DNA of 64,000 nt from Plutella xylostella (taxonomy: Eukaryota > Arthropoda > Insecta > Lepidoptera > Plutellidae). The notes beneath the pieces are model-generated. The model was not told where the DNA came from. It saw only the letters and a list, made by a program, of their open reading frames with translations, and made no database searches. Where the stretch lies: contig NC_063987.1 in the NCBI RefSeq assembly GCF_932276165.1, positions 8,742,001-8,806,000 of the forward strand. Direction: 5' to 3'. The position numbers were made by a program, and so were the translations under genes. Of the stretch, positions 21,287 to 32,489 are shown in pieces (within the stretch, counting starts at the first letter, position 1; each line of letters starts with the position of its first letter).

Positions 21287-24200
21287 AATTAACTCGCTTG
21301 ACTTGTTTGTACTTATATTACAATGTGTCTCTTGTTCAGTTTCGGGTAACGTTATTTCCGTTTTGGGTAGTTGAAATGTAGGCCACTTCTCGATGGGCTC
21401 GGAAAGCCAGGAGGGCCCCTGCCACCATAATGAACTACTACCTAACCTTTCAGCAGCTAGACCCCTAGATAACAAATCCGCTGAGTTGTTACCAGAAGAG
21501 ACCCAACGCCAATCATCGATGTTTGTAATTTTTTGTATGTCATTTACTTTATTTTTTACGAATGTGTTTAATTTTTGTAGTGGTGATTTTATCCATGCTA
21601 ATACTACATTTGAATCTGACCAGAAGTATTGTTTCGTCCATTTAAATTTAAGCGCATTGTTTACGTCGTCAGACAATGCGGCTAACAGCCAGGCAGCTCG
21701 CAGCTCTAATCGTGGAATAGTTTCCTCACGCGCAACTCTCGATTTCGCGCGCAATAATCGAACCATAATCCTGCCCTGTTTATCTATAGATCGTATGTAT
21801 ATAACGGCCCCATAAGCGGTCAAGGACGCGTCTGAGAATCCGTGCATTTCTATGGTTATGTAATCATTGATAACGACTCGCCTTGGAATATATAGTGTGT
21901 CTAACGTAAACAAACTGTTATAGAATGTTTCCCATTCATTAATTAATTGAATCGGTAGTTTTTCATCCCAATTAAACTTTAATTTGAAAAGTTTATGTAT
22001 GAAACATTTCGCAATGATAATTACTGGTCCTAACATACCTAACGGGTCGTATATCGACGAGGCTATAGATAAAACGTAACGTTTTGTTATTGATTTCGAC
22101 ATTGGTTCCCGCTTTAATCTGTAACTTAATCGATCCTCATTATTATCCCATACAATACCCAATACTTTGTGTGTGTTATTATTATCTTGACCTATCGGGG
22201 TGGTTATGTATGTGTCATGTGTGGTACTGTGACTTACCTCGTTTAAGATGGTTTTCGAATTGTATTTCCATTTTCTTAATTTGAAATTAGCTGTGCTCAG
22301 GATACGGTCGACCTGTACTGAGGTCTCTGCTAGCCTGCGCTCGTCGTCGTCGCCGTGAACGTAGTCGTCCATCAAGAAATCATGCTGTATCGCGGCGGAT
22401 GCTAACGGGTACTCACCTTTGTTTTCGTTCGCTAGTTGCGTCAGGCACCGCGTCGCTATATAGGGTGCACATTTCAGACCAAAACTGAGACTCGTTAATT
22501 TGTAGGTGAGTAGTGGGTCAGTTTGTGTTTCACGCCATAGAATGCATTGTAGGTGACGTTGGTCTTCTCGAACATATATATTTTTGTACATTTGAGCTAC
22601 ATCTGCGATAACGATGTATTTGTGTTTTCGAAATCTTAACAAAATGTTCGTTATTTTGTCCTGACTGATTGTACCTTTGAATTGAATATCGTTTAATGAC
22701 ATCCCTGAACTAGTTTTATGGGAGGCATCAAATACGACCCTAAGTGGTGTCGTAACCTTTTCGCTATTAATTACCGCGTGTTGCGGTAGGTAATTACATG
22801 GTTGAGTGAAATCATCATTTTTTATCATATGGCCCTTTTCTTGCAAATCCCTCATACAATCGACATATCTTTCTTTAAATTCGGGGTTTTTCTGAAATTT
22901 CGACTCTAATGTAATAAATCTTTTATAGACCGCGGGACGAGTCTGACCGAGGGAAGAGATAGGCAACCTTAACGGTAAATCTACCACAAAATTACCCTCA
23001 GACGTGCGTGTGTGGTCATTGAATATTTTCTCACACTGTATAGTCTCATCATTGGGTAAGTTTCTTGAATCGAACTCATTTGTATCAAATAGCGATTTCA
23101 TTTGTGTATTCGACACGAAATTACACCTTACTGACTGTGGCGGCGGGCTGGTGCCGGGAATCGAACCCGTGACCACCCAGCCGAGTCGAGTTTTTTGCAG
23201 GGTCGGTTGTCCATCTCCCAGGCGGTGTCGTCCTATGCAGAGAAGCTCGAAAAATAACTCTGCACCTATTATCATATCGACTTCACCTGGTTCGTGATAG
23301 AAGTCATCGGCTAAGTTGAATCGTGGTGGGATTTTTAAAGACGTGGCATTGATCTGTGACGGTAACTTACAGATGGTAGGTACAATTAGACAAGACAACT
23401 CACCAGTAAATTGGTTATCTTTCGACTCGAATGTAATTTTACACCTTTTTTCGATTATCGTGCTATTTTCGTTAAAGCCTAACACCTCCATGTTTATGTG
23501 TTGTGTAGGTAGGTTAAGTTTGTCGTATGCTTGTTTCGTTATGAAGTTTGATTGTGAGCCTGAGTCTAATAGTGCTCGGAATGTGTGTAATTGGTTATTT
23601 TTATCGAAAACATTGATTTGTGCTGTCGACAACATCACTGTTTTGTTCGGTAATAGATTGTCTTCGGTTTGGCATAACGTAGTGTTGACTACTTGATTGG
23701 TATGCAAATTTATCGACTTTGATTCGTTTGTACCTACGCATCCAGTTGGTTTGGACTCGTAGGTATACAGGGTAGTTGGTTGTGTTTGTGCGCTCGGTTG
23801 CGAGTATGTATTTGGCTGAAGTTGTGTGTTTGAATGTGTGTTTGTGTGTGTGTTTGAATGAGTAATGTTGGATGATTGGACATGTAAAAGCGTATGATGC
23901 TTACCTTTACATATTTTGCAAGTGGTAGCTCTGCAGGTCGGCAGTGTATGTCTCGTACTCAGGCAATTGTAACATAGCCCTAATTTTCTCACGACTCGAA
24001 TGCGTGAGACCTCGTTTAGGGCTAGAAATCTTGGGCATTGGTTAATATAATGCCCCTCCTTACAACTTGGACACTGATTATTGCTAGTATAAGGTTTAGG
24101 TATTACCCTTGAACTCGTGGGACTTGCGGTGCCGGTGTGGGAAGACGTAGTTACGAAGGCCTTCCTCGCGGGTATAATTTGGGCGTCACTGGGTCCATGA

Positions 24201-24565
24201 GGCTTGCCAGGGTCCAGCGACTCCAGATGGTCCGCTTGGTCCTTCAGAAAGGTCCGGAAATCCTGTAATGTAGGCAATTCACCAGAGTCAATTCTAGAGG
24301 TCCGGTTGGCTACTTTGTCCCATTTACTTTGCAATTTTTTATCGAGTTTTTGGCTTAGAAAAAATATCACTAACATATCCCAGTTATCGGTTGGAATATT
24401 CAGTGATCTTATTATTCTAAGATTTTTAGAAATGTTATCGGATAATTTTCTTAAAGCTGCGGCAGTTGTGGGGACATAATCGATGTTAAATAATTCTTTC
24501 AAATGATTATTGATTAATGATTTCGGGTTGTTGTACCTTTCGCATAATAACTGCCAACCTATCAA
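21179..24565 (-). pseudogene. BEL/Pao Gag end, protease, reverse transcriptase and RNase H
   Basis: The 1,128-residue frame holds, in order, tandem zinc knuckles (C-C-H-C patterns near residues 165-220), an aspartic protease with LLDSGS near residue 331, a BEL/Pao reverse transcriptase with VVFDAS and FLMDDYVHG (catalytic DD near residue 732), and an RNase H with FSDAS near residue 908. The last 30 residues are translated from the short retroelement at 21084-21286 and are not native. At its upstream end the frame meets the preceding Gag frame out of phase at about 24565, beside a run of T, which suggests a one-base indel. The original polyprotein would have packaged and copied the element; this copy is broken. 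Confidence 0.9.
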
Positions 24566-25059
24566 AAAACTTTCTTCGGAATATTCGAGAATTCGAGGGA
24601 ACTAACGACTTCAAGTGCGCTGTCAGTCAAACAACTCTTTAGGTACTTAAATTTTTGAATTGACTTTAAGTTCGATTGGTTAATAAGAGCGTCGAAGCTG
24701 TCTCTGAACTCGACCCAATGTGTTTTATCACCGTTAAACGACGGCAATGAAATTTCTGGAAATTTAATCGACTGACTACCCTCGGTTAACGGCGAAGAAC
24801 TTTCATTGTTGGACTGGTTCAGGATCGTGTTGTTATGGTCGGAACCATTTACATTTTGTATGGATTTACCTAGAGCTACGTTCTTAAAATAACCGTCTTC
24901 AAATAATTCCCTTTCTGAGATTTGGTTGTCTACGTCTGTGGCTAATGTTTCTATTCTAGTTTGTACAATCTCGAATTCTTCAAATACTAGTGACATTCTA
25001 GTTATCCTAAGATCTAATTCTGTCAATCTGTCTAATTCTGTAAACATTATCTGTCTCAA
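24562..25059 (-). pseudogene. BEL/Pao Gag middle segment
   Basis: This frame continues the Gag N-terminus found at 42214-42362, from which it is separated by the LINE/ERV insertion. It contains the helical MFTELDRLTELDLRITRM stretch and the LPSFNGDKTHWVEFRDSFD motif common in BEL and Ty1-like Gag. It ends by a frameshift at 24562. The methionine near 25059 is internal. Confidence 0.8.
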
Positions 25060-25162
25060 TAGTTACTTACCTACTTTCGAGATGTTGTATGAATATAGGT
25101 ATTTATTGTATATATATAGGATGTATGTATGTTTGTATGTATGTAAATAATGGTATGTAGGT

Positions 25163-25433
25163 AGTTAAGTTAGAGCGTCGCGGAAGGCCGTTTTTAAAAA
25201 CACAGAATTTTTGATTAATTACGTTTAATCTCGACGGAGTCTCTACAGGAACTGAACTACTTGCTAAGCTTAAATCTAAGAATCGCCTGCGGTGACGCCG
25301 TTGCCACCGTGGCTAGTCATAACATCCTCTTGGCTTGTCAGCACTCTTGAATACTATATGACTACATTGTAGCATGGGAATGGAATGTGCTATTTATGTT
25401 TGGATGGATACTAAGCCATGAGAATGTATAACT
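25163..25433 (-). repeat. ERV-like element, 3' LTR
   Basis: This is the LTR beside the env-like gene. It is identical to 39631-39901 except for one base, which implies very recent insertion. A purine-rich tract lies just inside it at 25434-25447 on the minus strand. Confidence 0.9.
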
Positions 25434-27226
25434 CCTCCCTCCTTAAGTTCGAAATCCTCATTTGGGGATGTTTCCGAATGATGATTTCGAATATCCTTCT
25501 TATATCTGTAAAGGTAAAGTAATACAATAGTAATGATTAAAATTAAGATTACATAAATGATTACTGTTCCGACACTGATGCTTTTCACATTGATAACACT
25601 TTCATTGACTTTGCATATCACTTCACTTTCACTTTTCTTCAATAGGTATGACATAAGACGGATATCTGAAAGGTCGATTTCCTCCAGGTTGATGGGGTAG
25701 CTTTCCTTTTCAGGTTGTAGGGGTAGAATTTCTGGTAAGCTGAGTAAGGGTAAGTCAGAATACTTAATTTTTTCAAATTGTAGAGTTCGCTTTTTCAGTT
25801 TGTACTTTTCTATTTCAATTATACAATTTTCATTCATAGTGAGTATGTATGTTCCTTGAATGTTATGGTGTGTAACCTCGTCCTTACAGACTTGGGTAAG
25901 TACAGAGTTGTCCTTGGAATAGAGTATCCAGCGATTAAGTTGTATGGGGGTTAATTTAATATTTTCCAGCTTTACATAAGTTGGTCGGCATGACGTGGCG
26001 TTAGGGGTGCGTTTCATCAAGTCTATGACACATGTATCCTCAATGAATGCAGACATCTCGTTTTCATTGCATAGATAGTATTGTTCGTCGATCTTCTTGC
26101 AGGGCTGGGAGAGTGACTGAGTTTTCAACCCTTTCATAAGAAGGTAAGGGAATTTAGGAATTATAAGGGTAGTTTGGTTGGACTCGTTGGTGGTAGGAAT
26201 GGGGAGTATTTTATAATATGTATATATATCTTTTTTAATTAATGGAATTTCTAAAATGAAGGTTATCTGATTTTCCTTAAAATAAGATTTTAGTTCTATT
26301 GTTTGTTCTATCTTTACTAAATTTGCTTCGTTTACAGGGTATACTAACTTATTATTTTCCTCTATCTTTTTCAGTATTTGTAACAGTTCATCTGAATCTA
26401 ATATTGACTGATGTAGAGTCCTTAATTTACTAAAAGCTATGGTTGTTTCCAACTCATCCAATCTGATAAAAAGTGTTTGAAAGTTATGAAAGAAAAGATT
26501 ATACACTGATATGATTTGTTCACGTATTTGTACAGATTTAGTTATATTAATTTGTTTACGAAGTTCCCAAATTGCTTTATCTAATTGGATGAAATTGTTC
26601 TGTGTACTATTTGCAATATTAACAAAGGACTGCACCATTTCGGTAACCAATGATAGTTTTTTCGCAACGTTTTCCGTGCGTAATTTTGCTTCGCTGATTA
26701 AATTATCATACCTAATGGCGTCATCGTTATCTAGATTTCCTGTAAATATCTTAATGAGTGAACCAAGAGGGTTCAAAATACCTCTTTTTATTCTTTTAGA
26801 TGGGGAAATTTGTCTTAATTTTCCGATGGTTGTATCCTTTATGTAATCTGTTTGCGTTTTTATATTCGCAATTCCTACGTCTAATTTTCCTTTAAAATAA
26901 CTAAGAACATGATTATTCAAGTTCGCGTATCTATTTACGTTAAATTCTAAATCTCTACATAATAAGCTTATATTTAATACCTTAAAAACTATCCACTTAT
27001 CGGAACTAATAACTGCTTCTCCTTTTCGGACGGGCAGAATTCCAGCGCCATTATTGACTCGCTGAAGTCGAAGGGCCTGGGTCGTGAGGACCACGGCCAG
27101 TAGCAGGTGGAGAAACCTGCGGAGGGCGTTTGACATCTTTAATAGGTACCTTGCTAAAGCGGTCCCTTTTCGCGATAACAGGTACGATGTTTCTAGAGAT
27201 GTCTCCAGCCACTCGTACTTTCTCAA
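25394..27226 (-). CDS. Env-like fusion glycoprotein of the ERV-like element
   Basis: The uninterrupted frame is 610 residues; a likely start is the methionine at residue 31 (27136), which heads a hydrophobic signal-like segment. A basic RIKR site at residues 145-148, followed by a hydrophobic glycine-led stretch, matches the cleavage site and fusion peptide layout of errantivirus Env and baculovirus F proteins. Residues about 552-572 form a transmembrane helix ahead of a short cytoplasmic tail. Coiled-coil-like segments lie between. In such elements Env lets the particle leave and enter insect cells; whether this one is expressed is unknown. The 3' end overlaps the LTR by 40 bp and the 5' end overlaps Pol. 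No stop or shift is visible. Confidence 0.85.
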   Translation of the reverse strand: MRKYEWLETSLETSYLLSRKGTALARYLLKMSNALRRFLHLLLAVVLTTQALRLQRVNNGAGILPVRKGEAVISSDKWIVFKVLNISLLCRDLEFNVNRYANLNNHVLSYFKGKLDVGIANIKTQTDYIKDTTIGKLRQISPSKRIKRGILNPLGSLIKIFTGNLDNDDAIRYDNLISEAKLRTENVAKKLSLVTEMVQSFVNIANSTQNNFIQLDKAIWELRKQINITKSVQIREQIISVYNLFFHNFQTLFIRLDELETTIAFSKLRTLHQSILDSDELLQILKKIEENNKLVYPVNEANLVKIEQTIELKSYFKENQITFILEIPLIKKDIYTYYKILPIPTTNESNQTTLIIPKFPYLLMKGLKTQSLSQPCKKIDEQYYLCNENEMSAFIEDTCVIDLMKRTPNATSCRPTYVKLENIKLTPIQLNRWILYSKDNSVLTQVCKDEVTHHNIQGTYILTMNENCIIEIEKYKLKKRTLQFEKIKYSDLPLLSLPEILPLQPEKESYPINLEEIDLSDIRLMSYLLKKSESEVICKVNESVINVKSISVGTVIIYVILILIITIVLLYLYRYKKDIRNHHSETSPNEDFELKEGGVIHSHGLVSIQT

Positions 27227-27434
27227 AACGGGGTTTATCCTTACTACGTCGGTTATTTATCCCTTTAACAAAGACTGTGTCACCGCAATCTATATTAAAG
27301 TTGGTCTCACCGCCGCGTTTCTGAATAATCTTCTCCTTTTTATTGATCATATGATCTGTTAGGTATTTATATAGGTATTTAGTCCTTTTCACGTGATCGC
27401 TTATTAGCAGCGTTTTACCTGAAATAAAACGCAT
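27051..27434 (-). pseudogene. ERV-like Pol C-terminal tail
   Basis: This is the last part of Pol, from LISDHVKRTKYLYKYL near 27415 to the stop at 27051. It resumes the integrase frame interrupted at about 32712 by the DIRS element. It overlaps the 5' end of the env-like frame in another phase, as is usual in errantiviruses. The first residues are translated from the DIRS end. Confidence 0.75.
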
Positions 27435-27637
27435 ATTAAAATACTTACCTAACTGGAAGCTTTATTAATGAGAGAGCATTTCCGTTTCCGTCGAAGACTA
27501 TCCAGTAACCTTCCTCTTTGTGTGTCAATTCCGGTGCTCAGTGGCGCCACCTGGCGGTCGTGCGGTGCAACTTTACTTCGTAAGTTGCTCACCGCGCCCT
27601 TCCCTTATTGGCTCGAATTCACCAGGCAGAAATGACT

Positions 27638-27740
27638 TAAAGCTTCCAGTTAGGTAAGTATTTTAATATGCGTTTTATTTCAGGTAAAACGCTGCTATTA
27701 AACTACTTGACCGTCACTGGAAGCTTTATTAATGAGACCT
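27638..27740. repeat. DIRS internal complementary region
   Basis: 27638-27698 is the reverse complement of the extreme left end (27412-27475). The adjoining 27693-27740 is the reverse complement of the extreme right end (32672-32712, ctcattaataaagcttccag and on). One internal segment complementary to both termini is the hallmark of DIRS-1, where it is thought to template circle closure. Confidence 0.85.
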
Positions 27741-27971
27741 GTTTGTTATCGCCTGGTGACGCCACTGCTTCTGTAATTGAGATCGCCAATGTGACTAAAC
27801 ATATTAAAAGACAATGTATTATTAGCATTTTCCTCTTTATTTAAGAATCATATAATCAAGGTAGGTACAAAGCCTGTGATTAGATATAAAATAATGTTAT
27901 GTTAGGAACACTTATTAATTAAACTACAGTAATGAACTATAATCATTATTTAAATTAACAATTAGTTAACA

Positions 27972-28961
27972 TCAAGAATCAATAGGATTAAATAATCGTG
28001 TGACACTACTAGACTGATTATTACAATTCATTCTTATTTCACGTCTGTAAAACTTCCTAAAAGTATTGGCTGACCTCCAGTTACCGCGAGCCAGAATATC
28101 ATCAATATGTTGATTTTCAAACCAACTCTTAGAAGCTACTGCAGATCTAACACTTCCTGGGCTAGCTTCAATATCGGCTTCCTTAAATATAGTTTTAACC
28201 CATCCTGCGATCACTGTACGTGAAGCTGGTTTTGCCACCCCCCTTACAGTTATGAAAAGATTATCAGTTCCTGATACTTCACGTCGCTCGTGCAATAACG
28301 TGATAGTCCTATCTATCCAAAAGGGGGGATTCAGATTTAAATTATTTTCGTTGACTAGTAACTTCCAGCCGGACTGACTATAGTTACTGTTGTCGGTCTT
28401 TGAACCAAATTGTGGCCAAAATATTACAAATTGATCCGATTTTACATAATGATCCAAATCAACTGCAAGTAACGTTAAATCATGAATACGCCTACCGGAG
28501 CATAACAAAAGGAGTATAGCCGTATGACGGGATACTTGAAAAGTATTATTTTGGTCAATTGCGTAGTTAGATATAAAGGAAATTAATTTGCTTACGTCCC
28601 AAATTGGTGATTTATTATTTACCTTCGGATTTTTTAGAGCAATTGATTTTAGCACGTGTTTTACTAACACATGCGAACTTAAAACTCTCGATATTTCGGT
28701 ATTGCAAAGGGTGGAAACCACGGATTTATGCAAAAGAATTGTATTGTAAGACAGTCTATTAACTAAATATAAATCGGATAAGAACTGTGCCAATTCTGAA
28801 CCTGTCGGGTTTTTTGCATCCAACTGTTTTCTACTACACCAAGTTACCCACCTCTTCCAAGCGATTTGGTAAGTTTTTAAAGTTGACTGCCGCCATGAGT
28901 CCTTCAAAAGTGATATTTGATCAGTGTTCCATGACTCTATCGCCTGGGACCACCCCCACAT
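27972..28961 (-). CDS. DIRS tyrosine recombinase
   Basis: From the methionine at 28961 the frame is 329 residues. N-terminal SAM-like helices (residues about 15-110) precede a catalytic domain with arginine in CSGRRIHDL (157/158), a second arginine in GSVRSAV (272) and the nucleophile tyrosine in FRKFYRR (305). The family cuts and joins DNA without a target duplication and would integrate the circular cDNA. The open frame extends far upstream to 30767, but that part is the shadow of the reverse transcriptase. The start overlaps the end of that gene by about 25 bp. Confidence 0.85.
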   Translation of the reverse strand: MWGWSQAIESWNTDQISLLKDSWRQSTLKTYQIAWKRWVTWCSRKQLDAKNPTGSELAQFLSDLYLVNRLSYNTILLHKSVVSTLCNTEISRVLSSHVLVKHVLKSIALKNPKVNNKSPIWDVSKLISFISNYAIDQNNTFQVSRHTAILLLLCSGRRIHDLTLLAVDLDHYVKSDQFVIFWPQFGSKTDNSNYSQSGWKLLVNENNLNLNPPFWIDRTITLLHERREVSGTDNLFITVRGVAKPASRTVIAGWVKTIFKEADIEASPGSVRSAVASKSWFENQHIDDILARGNWRSANTFRKFYRREIRMNCNNQSSSVTRLFNPIDS

Positions 28962-30940
28962 CTCCACACCTCTAGAACAATCTCGTCTACTTTCGGGGGA
29001 GCGAGGCCGGTCGAGGTGTCTACTAGGTGTTTCTGTAGGTTCTTCAGAGTCATTGGGGCAGATAGGGCTCTGGCTCTTAGATCTGCTCGCCAGAACACTT
29101 TCTCCCACCGGGGTGCAACTATTAAGTATACTCCTGTTGAGTGATTCAGGTGCATCAGTACTTTTGGGATCAAGAACGGTGGTGGGAAAATCCACGCAAG
29201 CTGGTAATGCCAGGTCACGCTGAACGCATCGTGAAGAAGGGCTTGGTGATCTGTAAGATCTCGAGTTGCATAATTGCAGACTACGTGCGCGGTGGCTGAG
29301 GCGAACAGGTTGATCACTGGAGTTCCCCATTTTGAAAATATTGTCTGCACACACGCTGGCAAAAGATGCCACTCCGGGGGTAGTTTGTGTCGCGACAGAC
29401 TGTCGGCATTGCTGTTGTATCTGCCTGGTAGATAGTGTATGCTGAACACTATCTGGTAATGGTCTAGCAAGCTCAGGATTTGATAAGTCAATTCCATTAG
29501 AGGTGGTGATTTGGTGCCTCCCTCTTTCTTTAAATGAGCGACTGCGGTTTTGTTGTCGCATTGAATTAATAACGACCTGCCGGAAATTGTGTGGGCTTGA
29601 CTCTGAAGGGCATACAGAATTGCAAGCATCTCTTTTTGGTTGCAGTGCAACTTTTGGTCCTGAAGAGACCAAGTTCCCGATAGGGCTAGGTGGTTTAGTT
29701 GGGCGCCCCAGGCCTCGTCCGAGGCATCCGTGGTCAGGAAGTTTACCGGAGGTGGTTGATGCAATAGAGACGACATTTGGCAATTCTGTATCCACCACTT
29801 TAGTTCTGCGATGACATCTACAGTTAGTGTGTAAGTTTTTGTCGAGTTGGGCGGTATGGTATTTAGGAACATTATTAAGTGTCGATGATTTAGACGACCC
29901 CGTGGTACGACAAAACTGGCGAAGTTCAGTAACCCCACTATTTTCTGGACGTCTTTTATGTTTACTGTGTCTTGATCGAGAACACGACTGATCTTTTGTC
30001 TCATGGAAACAATCTTTTCCTGTGGCAACGATTTGCGATTTTCCCAAGGTGCCCATAGAATACCTAGGTATATTATACTCTTTTGAGGCTGGAGAACTGA
30101 CTTCTCGAAATTTATTACCCATCCTAACGTCTGTAATGTATGTACTGTTAGTCGAACATGTTCCTGAAGTATCTCTATATCCTGATGTACGATCAAATAG
30201 TCGTCCAGGAATACTAATATCCTGACGTTCCACTTGTCTCGCAACATTTGGGCGACCCAGTTCGATAGGATTGAAAAAGTTTTGGGAGCCGTGCTCAGAC
30301 CGAACGGTAAGGAGGTCATCTCTAACAGTTCTTGATTGTATATTAGGCGAAGAAAGCGCCTCTGTGACTTCGTGACTTTCAGATGGAAGTACGCTTGGGA
30401 AAGGTCGATCTTGCAAAGCCAGTCTTGGGGTTGCAGAAAGTCTGGGACGCGATACATGTTTATCAAATGAAAGGGTTCTGTCATGACGTAGTAATTCAGA
30501 GCTTTGAGATTGAAAATGGGGCGGGCTGATCCGTCCGCCTTCGGTACCAGAAACATGGGGGATATGAAACTTAGGGACGGTTGAGCTATTTTTAAAATGC
30601 CCTGCGATTTCATTTTTTCCACGACTGCAGACATTTCGTTCGAGACAGGTGTGTGAAATGGACCTTTGTTTACATTTGGAAAAATTAACGGAGGCTTTTG
30701 CCAAAACGGTATGCGATACCCCTGGATCAATTTCAAAATAATCGTTGGTGCTCCCATTAGTTGCCACTGATTTTGGTATTGTGCTAACTGACCTGCTTGG
30801 AATGGAGCTGAGTCATTGTTTATACCCCCTATGTCTTGTCTTGTTTCCCCTTTGGGTACTCTGTCTTCCCCTAGAACTCCCACTATCGGGCCGCGAGCCT
30901 CGATTTTGAAAGGGCGCTCTTGAATATGAGCTATTATCAA
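28937..30940 (-). CDS. DIRS reverse transcriptase-RNase H
   Basis: The 667-residue frame is intact. The reverse transcriptase shows ARPIFNLKALN, KIDLSQAYFHL, TSLPFGLSTAPKTF and the catalytic VFLDDYLIVH box. An RNase H-like part follows with LTTDASDEAWGAQL and QCDNKTAVAHL. The FLDD form and the FGLSTAP box are typical of DIRS/PAT elements. It overlaps the Gag frame by about 130 bp and the recombinase by 25 bp, so translation probably uses re-initiation or frameshifting. Confidence 0.88.
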   Translation of the reverse strand: MIIAHIQERPFKIEARGPIVGVLGEDRVPKGETRQDIGGINNDSAPFQAGQLAQYQNQWQLMGAPTIILKLIQGYRIPFWQKPPLIFPNVNKGPFHTPVSNEMSAVVEKMKSQGILKIAQPSLSFISPMFLVPKADGSARPIFNLKALNYYVMTEPFHLINMYRVPDFLQPQDWLCKIDLSQAYFHLKVTKSQRRFLRLIYNQELLEMTSLPFGLSTAPKTFSILSNWVAQMLRDKWNVRILVFLDDYLIVHQDIEILQEHVRLTVHTLQTLGWVINFEKSVLQPQKSIIYLGILWAPWENRKSLPQEKIVSMRQKISRVLDQDTVNIKDVQKIVGLLNFASFVVPRGRLNHRHLIMFLNTIPPNSTKTYTLTVDVIAELKWWIQNCQMSSLLHQPPPVNFLTTDASDEAWGAQLNHLALSGTWSLQDQKLHCNQKEMLAILYALQSQAHTISGRSLLIQCDNKTAVAHLKKEGGTKSPPLMELTYQILSLLDHYQIVFSIHYLPGRYNSNADSLSRHKLPPEWHLLPACVQTIFSKWGTPVINLFASATAHVVCNYATRDLTDHQALLHDAFSVTWHYQLAWIFPPPFLIPKVLMHLNHSTGVYLIVAPRWEKVFWRADLRARALSAPMTLKNLQKHLVDTSTGLAPPKVDEIVLEVWRCGGGPRR

Positions 30941-32192
30941 CCCTTAGTTGTTGAGTTCTTTGCGTGGGGGCACTAGATTTGTATCCACCCCGCGAGGGTG
31001 GGTTGTAAGACAGATAATGTGGCTCTTGAAAGCCCTGAGCTCCACGCGATGGAACTGATTGTCTCCGGGTCGCCTGCCCCCGCGAGGGGCGGCTGTTACC
31101 CTGACTTGATTTTTGGGCTTGTTGTTCTGACCTCGGTGGCCAGAATGCCTTGCGGACCCCACCAGCCTTTTCTAACGCAGCGGTGAAAGATTCAGACTCA
31201 AACAAGTATGTGGAAGACGGTGGTATCCTAGAAAGGGTGGCTTTGACTAACGGGTCCCGAACCTGAGTGGTAATAGCGTCTCGACGCATCTCTATGCTTT
31301 CTGCCCGGTGACCGCAGACTAATTGTAATAAGTCTGATGTAATTTTATGGAAACTGCCACTTTGGAACAACTCATCAATCTTATTATTTAGAGTATCAAA
31401 CGTTATACCATCATTATCTTTTGCCCAGGTTAAAATATTACGTAAGTTTTCTTGTAATGCCTCTTTTTGCTTTAGTACGCAGTAAGTGATGGCAGCATAG
31501 GCCTTCTCTGTATTTGCTTGATTACGCAAGGTATCATACATTTTCACCTCCTCGTTTGTTTCGAGGTCTATGAAGCCTGGAGTATGATTATAAGTCTTCT
31601 GCGTGTCGGCGTACCTAACCTCTGACCAAGCAGTGCTACCAAGGCGCTGGACATCAGAAAGCATCTTTAGAAAAACGTCAGGTGTTTTTGGAACGGAAGG
31701 TTCTTTTAATTTAGTTTCTAGACTAAAAGTAAAATCTTTAGTCAGTTTAGGACTTTCCTCTCGTTGGTCGAGGTCTTGTGAACCTGCAACGCTATCATAA
31801 AGATGCCCGCTAACTCCAGAGCATACTGATGTTGCGTCATTGTCCTGCATGCCGTCACACGGCAAGTCGGTATTGCCGGAAGGAGTAATATATTTGCGAA
31901 GCTCACCCAGTTCCTTGAACAGCTGATCCATCCTTTGATCAGTACGACTCTCGTGCTTACTCTTCTTACGGCGGTGCCGGCGGGAGCGCTTGCTGCGCTT
32001 CGCAGACGAGCACGTGTCGCTGGAGCTGGACGAGCAGCTGCTGGAGCTGCTGCTGCTGCTGACGCGGCGACGGCGGCGGCGGCGGCGCGGGGGGGTGCCT
32101 CCGTCCCGGTCTGGCACAGGGACCGACCCATGACTCGGGCCCGGCACAGGCTCCATATTAGGTACTACTGCAATAATAACACCGGTACACAA
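30813..32192 (-). CDS. DIRS Gag-like protein
   Basis: The 459-residue frame probably starts at the methionine at residue 12 (MEPVPGPSHG). A run of arginines is followed by a serine-rich, basic region (residues about 35-85), then a helical middle and a C-terminal Arg/Ser/Gln-rich part (SRGRQSTQRG) likely to bind nucleic acid. There is no zinc knuckle. The position ahead of the reverse transcriptase fits Gag of DIRS elements; sequence identity alone would not prove it. Confidence 0.7.
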   Translation of the reverse strand: MCTGVIIAVVPNMEPVPGPSHGSVPVPDRDGGTPPRRRRRRRRVSSSSSSSSCSSSSSDTCSSAKRSKRSRRHRRKKSKHESRTDQRMDQLFKELGELRKYITPSGNTDLPCDGMQDNDATSVCSGVSGHLYDSVAGSQDLDQREESPKLTKDFTFSLETKLKEPSVPKTPDVFLKMLSDVQRLGSTAWSEVRYADTQKTYNHTPGFIDLETNEEVKMYDTLRNQANTEKAYAAITYCVLKQKEALQENLRNILTWAKDNDGITFDTLNNKIDELFQSGSFHKITSDLLQLVCGHRAESIEMRRDAITTQVRDPLVKATLSRIPPSSTYLFESESFTAALEKAGGVRKAFWPPRSEQQAQKSSQGNSRPSRGQATRRQSVPSRGAQGFQEPHYLSYNPPSRGGYKSSAPTQRTQQLRVDNSSYSRAPFQNRGSRPDSGSSRGRQSTQRGNKTRHRGYKQ

Positions 32193-32489
32193 CTAATCTT
32201 AACTAAACTTTTACCTCAAACATGAGGGTAGGATGATTTTAACAAAAAACAAAATTAAAATATCTTTTAACTGGTCTAATATACACTAATAACAAGATCC
32301 GAACGGGAAACCGTTAAATTAAATGATCTTGTGCCGTATAGATTAGGTAAATTTAAAAGCCAGTTGTTTAAAAAATATTAAAAGGTTACTTACATGTAGG
32401 TGCTACACTTACACTTTTAATTTTTGTTCTAACTTATTCAACACTGAATTTAAAATATATTTTTTAAATTTAATATTTAAACGGTCGCA

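Noticed and set aside
28962..30767. N-terminal 600 residues of the long frame ahead of the DIRS recombinase
   Set aside because: It is out of frame under the reverse transcriptase, whose motifs are clear, and shows no domain of its own.
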